The notes: generated from the letters alone by a model not told the origin. Counted from the stretch's first letter, positions 8,541 through 18,115 are shown. The stretch: 64,000 nt of DNA from JBHJGM01 sp050331815 (GCA_050331815.1 JBHJGM010000016.1:71782-135781), one strand, 5' to 3'. Program-made: numbers and translations.

Positions 8541-8612
8541 GGCCACGCACGCACCGCTCAAGCATTCGCGAATCTTGCCTTTTTCGATAATCCCTGCTGC
8601 GATACGCCATTA

Positions 8613-9617
8613 ATGGGAGGGCATTCTTGGCAAGGGCGCGGTCACCGTGGGCCGCACTTCGGGTTGCTTGCGTTTGTCCTGCTGGCACTTGCTATAAGTA
8701 GCCAGGCAGCGATAGCTTCGCCCAGGCTTTCGCTCTACGAATCCGGCCAATACTTAGGCCTGCAGACGGCCTGGCTTGAACCCGGCAAAACCGCCCAACT
8801 CAAGAACCGCTGGGTCTCCCTGGTCTTCGAGCGCAACCAGCGCGCCTTCACCGTCGATGGCCTGCGTGTGCACTTGGGCGATCCCGTCGGCGTTGCTTCC
8901 GGCCAGTTGACCATCACTCGCACCGATTACGCCCGGACGCTCCTGCCCTTGCTCAGCCCAAAGTCGCTCGGGCAAGCTCCGGCGCTGAAACACATCGTCA
9001 TCGACCCGGGACACGGTGGCAAGGACGCCGGCGCCATCAACCGCTCCCTGGGCCTGTTCGAAAAGGAGCTCGTGCTGGAAGTTTCGCTGCGCTTGGCCAA
9101 GCTGCTGCGGGAGGCTGGTTATCAGGTCTCTCTGACCCGCTCCGACGACCGCTTTATCGACCTGCGCGAGCGCCCGGCCATCGCGAACCGCCTCGGGGCC
9201 GACCTCTTCATCAGCGTCCACGCCAACGCCTTCAGCAGCCCGAACGTGCGCGGCATTGAAACCTTTGCCTACACGCCCCATGGCCAGCCTTCCACCGGAC
9301 GGGCTAAGCTGCACAGCTCCGACCAACGCACCTACCCGGCCAACCGCTTCGACGCCTGGAATCTGCTGGCGGCCTTTTACCTGCAAAAAGGGCTGCTGCA
9401 GGGCCTCGGCGCACCCGATCGCGGGGTCAAACGAGCCCGTTTTACCGTGCTGCAGTCGTTGAACTGCCCCGGGGTCCTCGTCGAGTTGGGCTTCATCAGC
9501 AACCCGTCCGAAGGCGCGAAGCTCAAGACCAGCCAATACCGCGATCAAGCCGCCCGTTCCCTGGCGCGCGGGGTGCTCACCTATGCTACCACCCTTCAGC
9601 GCGTTGGCGCGCGCTAG
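8613..9617 (+). CDS. N-acetylmuramoyl-L-alanine amidase (Amidase_3, AmiC-like), secreted
   Basis: 334 aa. Cleaves the amide bond between MurNAc and the stem peptide. A signal peptide covers about residues 1-36 (hydrophobic FGLLAFVLLALAISSQAAIA). The zinc amidase domain starts at about 128. Its ligands are seen as DPGHGGKDAGA (His, about 131), FEKEL (Glu, about 150) and SVHANA (His, about 201), with the catalytic Glu in VELGFISNP (about 290). The region between signal peptide and catalytic domain (about 37-125) is a small strand-rich domain of unknown type. crcB begins eight bases downstream. Confidence 0.92.
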   Translation: MGGHSWQGRGHRGPHFGLLAFVLLALAISSQAAIASPRLSLYESGQYLGLQTAWLEPGKTAQLKNRWVSLVFERNQRAFTVDGLRVHLGDPVGVASGQLTITRTDYARTLLPLLSPKSLGQAPALKHIVIDPGHGGKDAGAINRSLGLFEKELVLEVSLRLAKLLREAGYQVSLTRSDDRFIDLRERPAIANRLGADLFISVHANAFSSPNVRGIETFAYTPHGQPSTGRAKLHSSDQRTYPANRFDAWNLLAAFYLQKGLLQGLGAPDRGVKRARFTVLQSLNCPGVLVELGFISNPSEGAKLKTSQYRDQAARSLARGVLTYATTLQRVGAR

Positions 9618-9625
9618 GCGATTTC

Positions 9626-10030
9626 ATGGCCCAGTTCACAACCCTTCTGTGGGTCGGCCTTGGCGGTGCGGGCGGGGCGATGTTGCGGGCCTGGCTCGGC
9701 CTTACCTTCGCGCAGCCCGGGCATTTTCTGCCCTGGCCCACGCTCGTCGCCAATGTCCTGGGCTCGCTCATCCTGGGCGGCGTGCTCGCCGTCGAAGCCC
9801 ACAGCCGCAACCTGCTTCACCCGCACGCCCGAGATCTGCTCGCGATCGGTTTCTGTGGCGGCTTCACCACCTTTTCCACTTTCAGCTGGCAGACCCTCGA
9901 CCTCTTGCGCGAAGGCAAGCACGCCGCCGCGCTGACCAACATCGCACTGAACCTGCTGCTGACGCTCGGGGCCGTCGCCCTGGGCTACTTTGCCGGAAGG
10001 TACTTGCTGAGCGCAACTTCCGGACGATAA
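9626..10030 (+). CDS. crcB: Fluoride ion channel CrcB/Fluc
   Basis: 134 aa with four predicted membrane helices. Family signatures: GLGGAGGAMLRAWL at the N-terminus, LVANVLGSLILGG in helix 2, and GFCGGFTTFSTFSWQ in helix 3, with the phenylalanines and TTFS track of the Fluc pore. It exports fluoride as a dual-topology dimer. A single gene copy is present, consistent with a homodimer. There is no room for a crcB (fluoride) riboswitch in the eight bases upstream, so expression probably follows the upstream operon. Confidence 0.94.
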   Translation: MAQFTTLLWVGLGGAGGAMLRAWLGLTFAQPGHFLPWPTLVANVLGSLILGGVLAVEAHSRNLLHPHARDLLAIGFCGGFTTFSTFSWQTLDLLREGKHAAALTNIALNLLLTLGAVALGYFAGRYLLSATSGR

Positions 10031-10083
10031 CCCGGCTTTGGAACCGCCCGCCTTTCGCCCCGGTCAACACTGCGCACCCCGCC

Positions 10084-11745
10084 ATGCTTTTGCTGAAAAA
10101 AATCCTTCTTGGCTGCCTCGCCTTTGCTGCGTTGGCTATGCAAGGCCAGGCCCAGAGCAATGACTCCGGGCCCAATCCGGCCAACGTGGTCGTGGTGGCC
10201 AATCGCAATGTGCCGGCCTCCGTCGAAATCGCCCGCTACTACATGCAGCGTCGCGGCATCCCGGAGAAAAACCTCCTCTTCGTTGAAGCCTCGGGAAGCG
10301 AGGAAATCATCTGGTCGGAGTTCACTGACACCCTCTTCAACCCCCTGCGGCAGCAACTGCTCGAAAAAGGCTGGATCGATGGCGTGCTCACCGGCGGCAA
10401 AGACGCCAACGGCATCCTCGAAGGCACCTTCGCCGGGCACAAAATCGATTTCCTGGTCACCGTCTACGGCGTGCCGGTCAAAACCACCGGCACCGAAGAA
10501 CTCACCCAAGGCAGCGCCAACGATCCCGTCGCCCGCCTGGCCGCCGCCGTCGACAGCGAGTTGTGCCTGCTGCCCGTCGCCGACGCCCCGGCAAACCGCA
10601 TCATCAGCAACAGCCTCTTCTCGCGCGAAGTTGTGATCGGCCAGGAACACCACGATCTGATGCGCGTTGCCCGCCTCGACGGACCCGACGTTAAATCGGT
10701 CAAGGCCCTTGTCGACAACGCACTGCTGGGTGAAAAATTTGGCCTGCGCGGACGCGCCTACATCGATTTTGGCGGACGCTACCAGCGCGGCGACACCTGG
10801 ATGACCAACGCCGGCATCGCCACGGAGACCCTGGGCTTCGAAACCGTCTACGAGCCGACCAAGGGCAAACGCTTCCTGGCCAAGGACCGTTTCGACGCCG
10901 CCGCCATCTACTTTGGCTGGTACACGTTCAAGGCCGAAGGGCCCTTCCTCAGCCCCGATTTTCGCTTTCCTCCGGGCGCCGTGGCCGCACACCTGCACAG
11001 CTACTCGGGTTACACCGTTCGCCACAAAAGCGCCTGGTGGGTCGGCCCGATGATCAACCGCGGCGTCACCATCACCTTTGGCAACGCCTACGAGCCCTCG
11101 CTCACGCTGGTCCACCGCTACGATCTGTTTCTGGAGGGCCTGGCCCAGGGCAAGACCGCCGGGGAAGCCGCCTACTTTGCCCTACCCGCCCTCGGCTGGC
11201 GGACCTTCATGATCGGCGATCCGCTGTACCGCCCCTTCGCTAAGACGCTCGATGCTCAGATCGCCGACGCCGTCACCCCGATGGCCCCTGGCGATGAAGA
11301 TCGCGATCCCTGGCAGCCCTACGCGGTCATCCGGCAGATGTATCTGCACTCACGCGCAGGCGACAACGACGAAGCCATCAAACTCGGCCAGGCTTACCTC
11401 GACGCCCAAAAACCCAACCCGCTGCCGCTCGTACTGACCCTCAAGGACTTCCTCAAGGCCGAAGGACGCGTAACTGAGGCCATCGAACGCCTCGAAGCCT
11501 TTGCCCGCATCGAGCAATTTCCCGCCAGTCTTCATCCTGCCGCCATGGAGGCCGCCCGCTTCCTGAACGAAAACGGCAAGCCCGCCTCGGCGTTCGCCAT
11601 TATGAAGGCTGTGATCGAGGACTCCCGGCTGACCGATGAGCGCGCCTTTGCTTGGCTGCCCGAGGCGATCACCCTGGCCGAGCGCACCGGTGCCTCCGAC
11701 ACCGCCCGCACCTGGAAGGGCCGACAAAAATCCGGCACGCCTTAG
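10084..11745 (+). CDS. TIGR03790 family protein, secreted
   Basis: 553 aa from ATG 10084; the frame is open further upstream but overlaps crcB, and the signal peptide (LLLKKILLGCLAFAALA, about 1-23) fixes the start. The body matches the TIGR03790 family: NPANVVVVANRNVPASVEIARYY, YGVPVK, GRAYIDFGGRY, and GVTITFGNAYEPSL. About 130 C-terminal residues look helical and TPR-like. The function of the family is unknown. By established observation it is found mainly in genomes that also carry exosortase/PEP-CTERM sorting, and a PEP-CTERM protein is indeed encoded at 36.3-36.9 kb. Confidence 0.85.
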   Translation: MLLLKKILLGCLAFAALAMQGQAQSNDSGPNPANVVVVANRNVPASVEIARYYMQRRGIPEKNLLFVEASGSEEIIWSEFTDTLFNPLRQQLLEKGWIDGVLTGGKDANGILEGTFAGHKIDFLVTVYGVPVKTTGTEELTQGSANDPVARLAAAVDSELCLLPVADAPANRIISNSLFSREVVIGQEHHDLMRVARLDGPDVKSVKALVDNALLGEKFGLRGRAYIDFGGRYQRGDTWMTNAGIATETLGFETVYEPTKGKRFLAKDRFDAAAIYFGWYTFKAEGPFLSPDFRFPPGAVAAHLHSYSGYTVRHKSAWWVGPMINRGVTITFGNAYEPSLTLVHRYDLFLEGLAQGKTAGEAAYFALPALGWRTFMIGDPLYRPFAKTLDAQIADAVTPMAPGDEDRDPWQPYAVIRQMYLHSRAGDNDEAIKLGQAYLDAQKPNPLPLVLTLKDFLKAEGRVTEAIERLEAFARIEQFPASLHPAAMEAARFLNENGKPASAFAIMKAVIEDSRLTDERAFAWLPEAITLAERTGASDTARTWKGRQKSGTP

Positions 11746-11804
11746 ACAAACCACGCAGACTAACCGGTGCCGCACAAAGCCGCTTTTGGAGTCCGCACGA
11801 AACC

Positions 11805-12383
11805 CTAGACCGACTCAACAATGCGGTCAGCCAGGCCGTAATCAATGGACTGCTGCGCGTTCATGTAGAAGTCGCGGTCGGTATCTTTTTCGATCTTTTC
11901 AAGCGGCTGACCCGATGCCTCCGCCAGGATCTTATTCATCTCCGCGCGAGTTTTTTCCATCTCCTCGGCCTGAATGTTGATATCCACCGCCGGCGCAACG
12001 ATGCGGCCCATGATCAGCGGCTGGTGAATCAGTACCCGCGCGTGCGGATAAATCAGCCGGCGGCCTTTCTCAGGCGCTGACAACAAAATCGACCCCATGC
12101 TCGCGGCAAGCCCGGTCACGACCACTGTCACCGGCGAGGTGATCAGTTTCATCGTGTCGTAGACGGCCATCCCGGCCGTAACTGAACCACCAGGGCTGTT
12201 CAGGTAAAAGGTGATGTCCTTGCCCGGTGCGTCTAACTCCAGATACAGCAGCTTTTCGGTGACATCCTTGGCCGACTCATCGTTGACCTCGCCCCACATG
12301 AAAATCTTCCGCTCTTCCAAAAAGCGCTTCTGCATCAGCATCGAAACGCCCCGGCTCTCCTCTTTTTTCTCGTTCTCCGGCAT
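11805..12383 (-). CDS. clpP: ATP-dependent Clp protease proteolytic subunit
   Basis: 192 aa from the ATG at 12383; a GTG at 12419 could add 12 residues but is less likely. Serine peptidase S14. The catalytic triad is in place: Ser in GLAASMGS (about 95), His in ARVLIHQPL (about 120) and Asp in KDTDRDFYM (about 169). FYLNSPGGSV is the oxyanion-hole glycine loop. The N-terminus is longer and more charged than usual (MPENEKKEESRG). No clpX or tig is adjacent in the window. It is transcribed convergently with the TIGR03790 gene. Confidence 0.95.
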   Translation of the reverse strand: MPENEKKEESRGVSMLMQKRFLEERKIFMWGEVNDESAKDVTEKLLYLELDAPGKDITFYLNSPGGSVTAGMAVYDTMKLITSPVTVVVTGLAASMGSILLSAPEKGRRLIYPHARVLIHQPLIMGRIVAPAVDINIQAEEMEKTRAEMNKILAEASGQPLEKIEKDTDRDFYMNAQQSIDYGLADRIVESV

Positions 12384-12472
12384 AGCTTGATTGGGTTTAA
12401 GACGGGGAACGGAGCACACTCGCCGCCCTAAAGCAACCCCGCAATCGGACCGGCCCGCGGCGCTTATAAGCC

Positions 12473-13906
12473 CTACTTCTCCAACAGGATGAAGAGCACG
12501 TTATCGGTAAAGGCGGGGTCCTTCGTCATGCCCAGGTGGTCGCTGAAGAGAAAGGTCACCGCGTGCCAATCCACCGGCGAAACCAACCGCACCTGGTCGG
12601 CGTTGGCGCGGTCCAAACGCTCGTCCGCCAGCGCGCTCGAACGCAACACTGTGCCATCGCCAGCGGCTTCCAACACCTCGACCAGCGCACCGGTCTCGCG
12701 CTCCAGCACGGCCACTGCCGGAGTGGACGCCGCATCCCCGGCTACCAGGTAAATCGAAGTGCCCTCGGGCGGGCGGGCCGGTGTGTCCAGCGCCGCATGA
12801 AAGGCCTCCGCCTGGGCCAGGCATTTCGCCAGATGCTCCCGGGCGATCGCACGTCGCTGCGATGCGGCGTAGACGTCCGGCAAAAGGTCCTCCAGCGGTG
12901 CCTTCGCCGCCGCATCGGTTAGGCCCCAACTAAAACGCTCCCACGTCGCCACGTCATACAGGCCACGCACGCCCACTTGCGAGCCCGCCCACTGCCAGGC
13001 CCGGTGCCGCTCCCGGGGCAGCAGCTGGTAAATCGATGGAAAGGTCCCCAGCGAAGCCGCCGGATAATTCGGCAGAGGCCCCGGATAGTCTTTCCCGGTC
13101 AGTAACTCCTCAAAGGCCTGTATCGAGCCCGCGCTGGGCGTCCCTACGAGGATCAGGTTATCCACCCGCTGGGCTCCCGCCCAGTTCAGTGCGGGCGGCG
13201 CGGCGGGGTCGAGCCTCTGATCGCCGTAGCGCAAATAATACCTGGCGACCAGCCCACCCATCGAATGCGCTACGATGTCGAACTTTACCGGCCCTTCGTA
13301 CCCGTACCGGCGCTTGCGCTCGGCGGCAACGTAGGCGGCCTTCTCCTCAATAAAGGCCGAGAGCTTGGCCGCGTTCTCGGCATTATCGCGCCGCCAGTCG
13401 TAGGCAAACTGGAAACTGGTAAAATGCGCGTCACCGTAATCGACGCCGCGGCTGCCTTCCGTCTCATCGCGGTAGCCACCCACCCCCAGCGACATCAGCA
13501 CATCCCGATACGCCCGCAGACGCACGGGCAGCCCCAGAAAGCGCACCTCCACGTCGTCCAGCGGGCCGTCCGCCACCACCGAATCGGTCAGCGCGCTCAG
13601 CGGCTGGCCCTGTTCCATCGGCAGCGAAAACGTCCGCAGCCCATCGGCCTCCCGCGGGTTGGCAAATTTCGAATCGAAAGACCCCCAGACCCGCTGCCCG
13701 GTCTGCGCGTCCACCAGCCGCGAGCCGAGAATCCCCGGAATCACGATCACCGGATTGCGCAGATCCTCCCCGCGCTGGGCCACGTCGCTATAAATTTCGT
13801 CGAGATTGGGCCCGGGTCGCGGCGCAGTGTTGGAGGTGCAGCCGCCCAAAATCGCGGTAAGGGCACAAACGGGTGCAAGAAGTCGAAGTCGGGGCAGGCA
13901 CAACAT
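12473..13906 (-). CDS. LCAT-like alpha/beta-hydrolase lipoprotein
   Basis: 477 aa from ATG 13906. The N-terminus is a lipoprotein signal ending ALTAILGGC with the lipidated Cys at residue 23. The rest resembles the lecithin:cholesterol acyltransferase family: NPVIVIPGILGSRLVD with the oxyanion-type PGILGS, FAYDWRRDN, the nucleophile elbow AHSMGGLVARYYLRYG (Ser about 215), then a likely Asp in AAGDGTVLRSSAL (about 419) and a C-terminal His in WHAVTF or SDHLG. It is probably an envelope-anchored lipase or acyltransferase acting on phospholipid or other acyl esters; the substrate is not predictable. It diverges from tRNA-Pro. Confidence 0.82.
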   Translation of the reverse strand: MLCLPRLRLLAPVCALTAILGGCTSNTAPRPGPNLDEIYSDVAQRGEDLRNPVIVIPGILGSRLVDAQTGQRVWGSFDSKFANPREADGLRTFSLPMEQGQPLSALTDSVVADGPLDDVEVRFLGLPVRLRAYRDVLMSLGVGGYRDETEGSRGVDYGDAHFTSFQFAYDWRRDNAENAAKLSAFIEEKAAYVAAERKRRYGYEGPVKFDIVAHSMGGLVARYYLRYGDQRLDPAAPPALNWAGAQRVDNLILVGTPSAGSIQAFEELLTGKDYPGPLPNYPAASLGTFPSIYQLLPRERHRAWQWAGSQVGVRGLYDVATWERFSWGLTDAAAKAPLEDLLPDVYAASQRRAIAREHLAKCLAQAEAFHAALDTPARPPEGTSIYLVAGDAASTPAVAVLERETGALVEVLEAAGDGTVLRSSALADERLDRANADQVRLVSPVDWHAVTFLFSDHLGMTKDPAFTDNVLFILLEK

Positions 13907-14106
13907 GCATACAGAGTGCTTGCTCCACCGTATCAGGCGAGCCCCGAATCTTTCTTCCACCTACCCAGCCGCAGCGGCCACCTGCTTGTTGAATCCCTCG
14001 GAATTTTGGCCCCCTGGGTGCATGTTTTCTGACCAAGGCCCGGTCTGATTGCCTTTGACACCGGCGGCCCATTGTCCGATTTTACTAGGCTTCCCAACAT
14101 ACATTT

Positions 14107-14181
14107 CGGGGCGTAGCGCAGCCTGGTTAGCGCACCTGCTTTGGGAGCAGGGGGTCGTGCGTTCGAATCGCACCGCCCCGA
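14107..14181 (+). tRNA. tRNA-Pro (anticodon UGG)
   Basis: A 75-base cloverleaf. The acceptor arms CGGGGCG (14107-14113) and CGCCCCG (14174-14180) pair fully, with discriminator A. The D arm contains AGCGCAGCCTGGTTAGCGC. The anticodon stem is CTGCT/AGCAG with loop TTTGGGA, giving anticodon TGG. The T arm has GTTCGAATC. CCA is not encoded. It is followed by ACTTTTTT, a possible terminator tail. Confidence 0.97.
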
Positions 14182-14330
14182 CTTTTTTCAAGTTCAAACG
14201 CGCGTTTCAATTCCCAAAACGCGTGCCGAATACACACTTGACCCTCTGAGGGTCGCCCACATCCTTAACAAAATTCTGACCGGCGACACGTCGCTCGCCG
14301 CGCTCACGCATCCGCCCTCTGCCTCCCGTT

Positions 14331-15599
14331 ATGAATTTTTGGAAGCTGTTGTTCGCGGCGCTCGCCCCGGTTTGTCTGTTCAGTTCGGTTCGTGCCGAAA
14401 TGATCGAGCCCGGGCCGGCAGCCCCCTCAAATCCCGCCACGTCCGCCACCTCAAACGCTCAGCGTGGGGTCAAGGTCGCCGCCATCTTCGTTAAGAATCG
14501 CGGCGAGGACAGCCTCGACACCCTGCTGCCTTCCTTTGAGGACCAGCTCGTTACCGAGCTGACCAACCGCGGACTGCGCATCATCAGCTCCGAGGACACC
14601 ACCCGTGCGGTGCGCTCCTTCCTCGGCAGCCAGAACGAGGGTGGTCTCACCGCCGACCCGCTCGATGCCCTGCTCGAAAACAGCACCTCGGCCACCCGGC
14701 TTGCCCAGAACCTCGGCGCGGACTTTCTCGTCATGGGCTCGTTGCTATCGACCGGGGTGCAGGTCCAGCAGATCAACCGGCCCGATCTCGGCATCAACCG
14801 CTCGGTCTCCGACCACCAACTGCGCGCCAGCTACAAGATTCTCAGCGCGGTCAACGGCGAAAGCCTGGCCGCCGGTACCGTCCTCGCCTCCAAGCGCTCG
14901 CAGCAGTCCGGGTCCTTGCAAAATTCCAGCCCGCTTCTGGAGGATCTCATCGCCGACGCCGCCGTGAAAATCGGCCAGAACATCCAGGCCAAGGGCGGGG
15001 CGAACATTCTGCCCGCACCCGCCACGCTGCCGGGCGATGTTGGCTTCACCGTCGTTTGCAGCGTGCAGGACATGACCGTCCCGGAGGTCACCCGTGACGA
15101 CGATGGCAATTTCATCCTGACCGCCAATCGCTACAAACTCGAGCCTCTCGCCGTGGTTGTAGAGCTCAATGGCGTGGTCATCGGCTCGGCGCCCGGTCGT
15201 TTCACCGCTGCTCCCGGGCTCCATCGGCTGCGCCTGACCCGCGAGGGCTTCGAAACCTGGGAACGCACCATCAACATCCGCGAAGGCCTCACCCTGAACG
15301 TGGCCATGACGCTCAACCCACAGGGCCGCCAGTACTGGATGGAGATGGCCGAGTTTTTTGCCAACCTTAAGCAGAACGAGCAGATGGCCGAAGCACAGGC
15401 CGAACAGGTCAAGGCCATCGCCCAGATGATGCGCCAAAGCGGCCTGCGCATCGACCGCCGTTCCGACGTCAACATCAACACCACCGAAGCGCCGGGCGTC
15501 ATCAACGAAGGTGGCATCACCGGTGCCACCGACAACGACGTCGTCTGGCCCATCACCAACGTCCTTTCCAACACCGCGTCCGAAGCCGCCGCACCCTAA
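14331..15599 (+). CDS. Secreted PEGA-domain protein with CsgG/LpoB-like N-terminal region
   Basis: 422 aa, first gene of the LpoB cluster. A signal peptide ends near residue 22 (LAPVCLFSSVRA). Residues 45-215 (VKVAAIFVKNRGEDSLDTLLPSFEDQLVTEL onward, with GADFLVMGSL) resemble the TolB-N/CsgG/LpoB-type fold: a short-lived protein family that senses or assembles in the periplasm. Residues about 265-330 form a PEGA-like strand repeat (VVELNGVVIGSAPGRFTAAPGLHRLRLTREGFETW). A Gln/Glu-rich helix follows at about 340-375. It is probably periplasmic, since there is no lipobox or anchor. The next gene follows after 28 bases. Confidence 0.7.
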   Translation: MNFWKLLFAALAPVCLFSSVRAEMIEPGPAAPSNPATSATSNAQRGVKVAAIFVKNRGEDSLDTLLPSFEDQLVTELTNRGLRIISSEDTTRAVRSFLGSQNEGGLTADPLDALLENSTSATRLAQNLGADFLVMGSLLSTGVQVQQINRPDLGINRSVSDHQLRASYKILSAVNGESLAAGTVLASKRSQQSGSLQNSSPLLEDLIADAAVKIGQNIQAKGGANILPAPATLPGDVGFTVVCSVQDMTVPEVTRDDDGNFILTANRYKLEPLAVVVELNGVVIGSAPGRFTAAPGLHRLRLTREGFETWERTINIREGLTLNVAMTLNPQGRQYWMEMAEFFANLKQNEQMAEAQAEQVKAIAQMMRQSGLRIDRRSDVNINTTEAPGVINEGGITGATDNDVVWPITNVLSNTASEAAAP

Positions 15600-15627
15600 C
15601 CGCCTCCAGCCTTTCCAGTTTCCCGTC

Positions 15628-16530
15628 ATGAAAACTGCCCGGATACTCTCAGCCCTTTCCATTCTGCTCGCCGGAGCCGTCACGCTGCCGGCCCAAAGCG
15701 GCTTGCTCTCGATCGGCATTCAGGAGGTCGAGGTCGTCGACTCCGTGATGGTGGCCACCACCGCCGCCGGTGCCGACAAGGCCATTTCCCTGCAGCGCGT
15801 GGCCGACTCGATGGGCCAGCAGCTGATCGACCGCGTGCACAACACCCGCAAGTTCAAGGTCGTCTCCCGCAGCGACCTCGAGACCATGCTCAAGGAGCAG
15901 GAACTGCAACAGGTCTTTGCCGATCCGACCGACACTCAGGTCGCCCAGGCCTTCAAAATGGCCGGCTGCAAATACGCCCTGATCACCACCATCGACGACT
16001 TTCAGGACATCCAGCAGCAGCTGCGTGCCGAAGGCGGCCAGGTCCTCGCCACCAAGCGCATCGTGCGACTTTCCGCCGTCGCCAAGATTTACGACACCAC
16101 GGACTTCACCCTGCTGGAAACCGCCAACTTTCAGATGACCAACAAGGACGCCGAGGAGGCGCAGTTTGGAGTCATTGGTGACGGCGACGACAGCGACGCG
16201 CTGCTCACCATCATGGCCCGCGAAATGTCTTACAAGGCGGCCAACCGCGTGCTCGACGTCATCTTCCCGGCCAAGGTTATCGCCATGACCGGCAGCGTAG
16301 TCACCATCAACCGCGGTGACGGCACCGGCATCCAAGAAGGCCAGGTCTGGAATGTCTATGCGCTCGGCGAAGCCCTCATCGACCCCGACACCGGCGAGAG
16401 CCTCGGTGCCGAGGAAGTGCTGATGGGCAAGGTCGAGGTCATCGGCGTGACCCCAAAGTTCGCGCGTGCCAAAGTTCTCGAAGACTACGGCGTCGACAAG
16501 CTCCAGGTCCTTCGCCTGGCCGATTCCTGA
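15628..16530 (+). CDS. CsgG-family envelope protein
   Basis: 300 aa from ATG 15628, which gives a clean signal peptide (ARILSALSILLAGAVTLPAQ). CsgG-like features: an N-terminal helix pair with LQRVADSMGQQLIDRVHNTRKFKVVSRSDLETMLKEQELQQ, then KMAGCKYALITTIDDF and a strand-rich half with KIYDTTDFTLLETANF. The C-terminal 80 residues (VITINRGDGTGIQEGQVWNVYALGE) look like a small beta-barrel domain known from some CsgG-like proteins. It lacks the lipobox of true curli pore CsgG, and no csg genes are nearby, so a pore function is unlikely. The LpoB cluster context is more informative. Confidence 0.78.
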   Translation: MKTARILSALSILLAGAVTLPAQSGLLSIGIQEVEVVDSVMVATTAAGADKAISLQRVADSMGQQLIDRVHNTRKFKVVSRSDLETMLKEQELQQVFADPTDTQVAQAFKMAGCKYALITTIDDFQDIQQQLRAEGGQVLATKRIVRLSAVAKIYDTTDFTLLETANFQMTNKDAEEAQFGVIGDGDDSDALLTIMAREMSYKAANRVLDVIFPAKVIAMTGSVVTINRGDGTGIQEGQVWNVYALGEALIDPDTGESLGAEEVLMGKVEVIGVTPKFARAKVLEDYGVDKLQVLRLADS

Positions 16531-16606
16531 GACCGAAACGGTAACCAACTCTTTCGTTCGAACCGTCCAGTTTGCTGCCTGCTTTCCGTCCTACGTCTGA
16601 ACTTCC

Positions 16607-18115
16607 ATGAAGCCGCCTGCCCGCTCTGCTTCGTTTCTCGCCTCCAGCCAACGCATACTTCGCGTTGGGCTGCCGCTGTTGCTGCTGGGCCTCGTTGCCG
16701 GTTGTCAGCACAACGCCTCCCTGCTGGAAGCTCAAGAGGCTTACCGAGCCGGTGACATCGCTCTGGCCAAAACCAGCATCCAGGGCTACGTCCAGGACGA
16801 CGGCGATGGCCGCGACCGCCTTATCGCGCACCTCGAGGAAGGCTCGATCCTGCGCACCGCCGGCGACATCGAGCTGTCCAATGCCGCCTTCGAACTGGCC
16901 GACCAGTACGTCGAAGAGTTCGACCAGATGGCCAGCGTCTCCGTCACCAAAGAAGGCACCGCCCTCTTCACCAACCTCAACTTCCTGCCTTACCGGGGGA
17001 TGCACTACGACCGCATCATGCTCAGCATGTACCGGGCGATGAACTTCCTTTCCCTGGGCGACGCCGACTCCGCCCGCGTGGAGCTGTTCCGTGTTTACGA
17101 CCGCCAGCAAATCGCCGTCGAGGCCAACGCCAAGCGCATCGCCAAAGCACAGGAAGAGCTCGAAGACGCCAACCAACAGAAAACATCCAACGAGCGCTAC
17201 GATGTCGATCGCGCCCGCCAGGACCCCGGCTTCCAGTCCGGCCTGGATTCAGCCTACAACAACCTCGAGCAGTTCAACGCCTACGAGGCCTACGTAAATC
17301 CCTACGCGGAATTCTTTCAGGCGCTCTATTTTATGGCCAACCCGGCTGACGCCAACGACCTCGAGCGTGGGCGCGTCTCCATGGAGCGGGTCAACGGTAT
17401 GGTGCCCGAAAACGCCTACCTCGCCGAGGACCTCGACTTGGCCACCCAGCGCGCGCGCGGCGCACCGATGCCGAACCTGACCTACGTCATCTTCGAGACC
17501 GGCGTGGCCCCGCACCGTGAAACCATCCGCATCGATATCCCGCTCTTTCTGGTCAACAACGAAGTCGATTACGTCGGCGCTGCCTTTCCCAGGCTGGAAA
17601 CGCACGACGGCTTTGCTCGCAGCATGCGCGTCGTCGCCGAGGGCGAACCCTACGACACCTCCATTCTGGCCGATATCGATACCATTGTCATTCAGGAGTT
17701 TAAGAACGAGCTGCCGCTCATCATCACCAAGACGCTGATCGCCAGCGGCACCAAGGCGCTCGCCGCCTACGTGGCCAAGGAAGCCGTCAAGGACCAGGAC
17801 CCCTGGGTGCAACTGGCCACGCGGATCGCAACCACCACCTATCAAGTTTCGCAAAACCAGGCCGACTTGCGCACCTGGGCCACGCTGCCCAAGCAGGTTC
17901 AGTACGCACGCTTGCCGACGCCGGCTGGCGGTCTCATCCTGGTCTCAACTCCCGGAACCCCGCAGCCCGAGCCCGTGTCCGTAAATCCCGAAGGCGTCAA
18001 CGTCGTGCTCGTACGCAGCGTCCATACTTACGCTCCGCTGCAAATCTACACTTTTAACCTCGTACCAGGCGCACAATGGCAAACAACCGCATCGTACTCT
18101 CCATCGGCACGCTGA
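16607..18115 (+). CDS. TPR-type lipoprotein, COG3014-like
   Basis: 502 aa. The signal peptide ends in a lipobox LLGLVAGC with the lipidated Cys at residue 33. The N-terminal half is helical with TPR-like repeats (AYRAGDIALAKTSI, LEEGSILRTAGDIELSNAAFELA). The C-terminal half is strand-rich (YVIFETGVAPHRETIRIDIPLFLV) followed by a helical stretch with VQLATRIATTTYQV. Proteins of this type (COG3014) are found next to ycfL and lpoB in other Gram-negatives. The 3' end overlaps the next gene by 40 bases in a different frame. Confidence 0.72.
   Translation: MKPPARSASFLASSQRILRVGLPLLLLGLVAGCQHNASLLEAQEAYRAGDIALAKTSIQGYVQDDGDGRDRLIAHLEEGSILRTAGDIELSNAAFELADQYVEEFDQMASVSVTKEGTALFTNLNFLPYRGMHYDRIMLSMYRAMNFLSLGDADSARVELFRVYDRQQIAVEANAKRIAKAQEELEDANQQKTSNERYDVDRARQDPGFQSGLDSAYNNLEQFNAYEAYVNPYAEFFQALYFMANPADANDLERGRVSMERVNGMVPENAYLAEDLDLATQRARGAPMPNLTYVIFETGVAPHRETIRIDIPLFLVNNEVDYVGAAFPRLETHDGFARSMRVVAEGEPYDTSILADIDTIVIQEFKNELPLIITKTLIASGTKALAAYVAKEAVKDQDPWVQLATRIATTTYQVSQNQADLRTWATLPKQVQYARLPTPAGGLILVSTPGTPQPEPVSVNPEGVNVVLVRSVHTYAPLQIYTFNLVPGAQWQTTASYSPSAR

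Noticed and set aside
9618..9625. Fluoride riboswitch before crcB
   Set aside because: Only eight bases separate crcB from the amidase gene; no crcB-motif RNA visible.
9583..10083. Upstream extension of the TIGR03790 frame to 720 aa
   Set aside because: The extension overlaps crcB, is Arg/Ala/Pro-rich and precedes a clear signal peptide at 10084.
14331..16530. Curli secretion system suggested by CsgG-like proteins
   Set aside because: No csgA/B/E/F, and the CsgG-like protein lacks a lipobox; the LpoB context is a better explanation.
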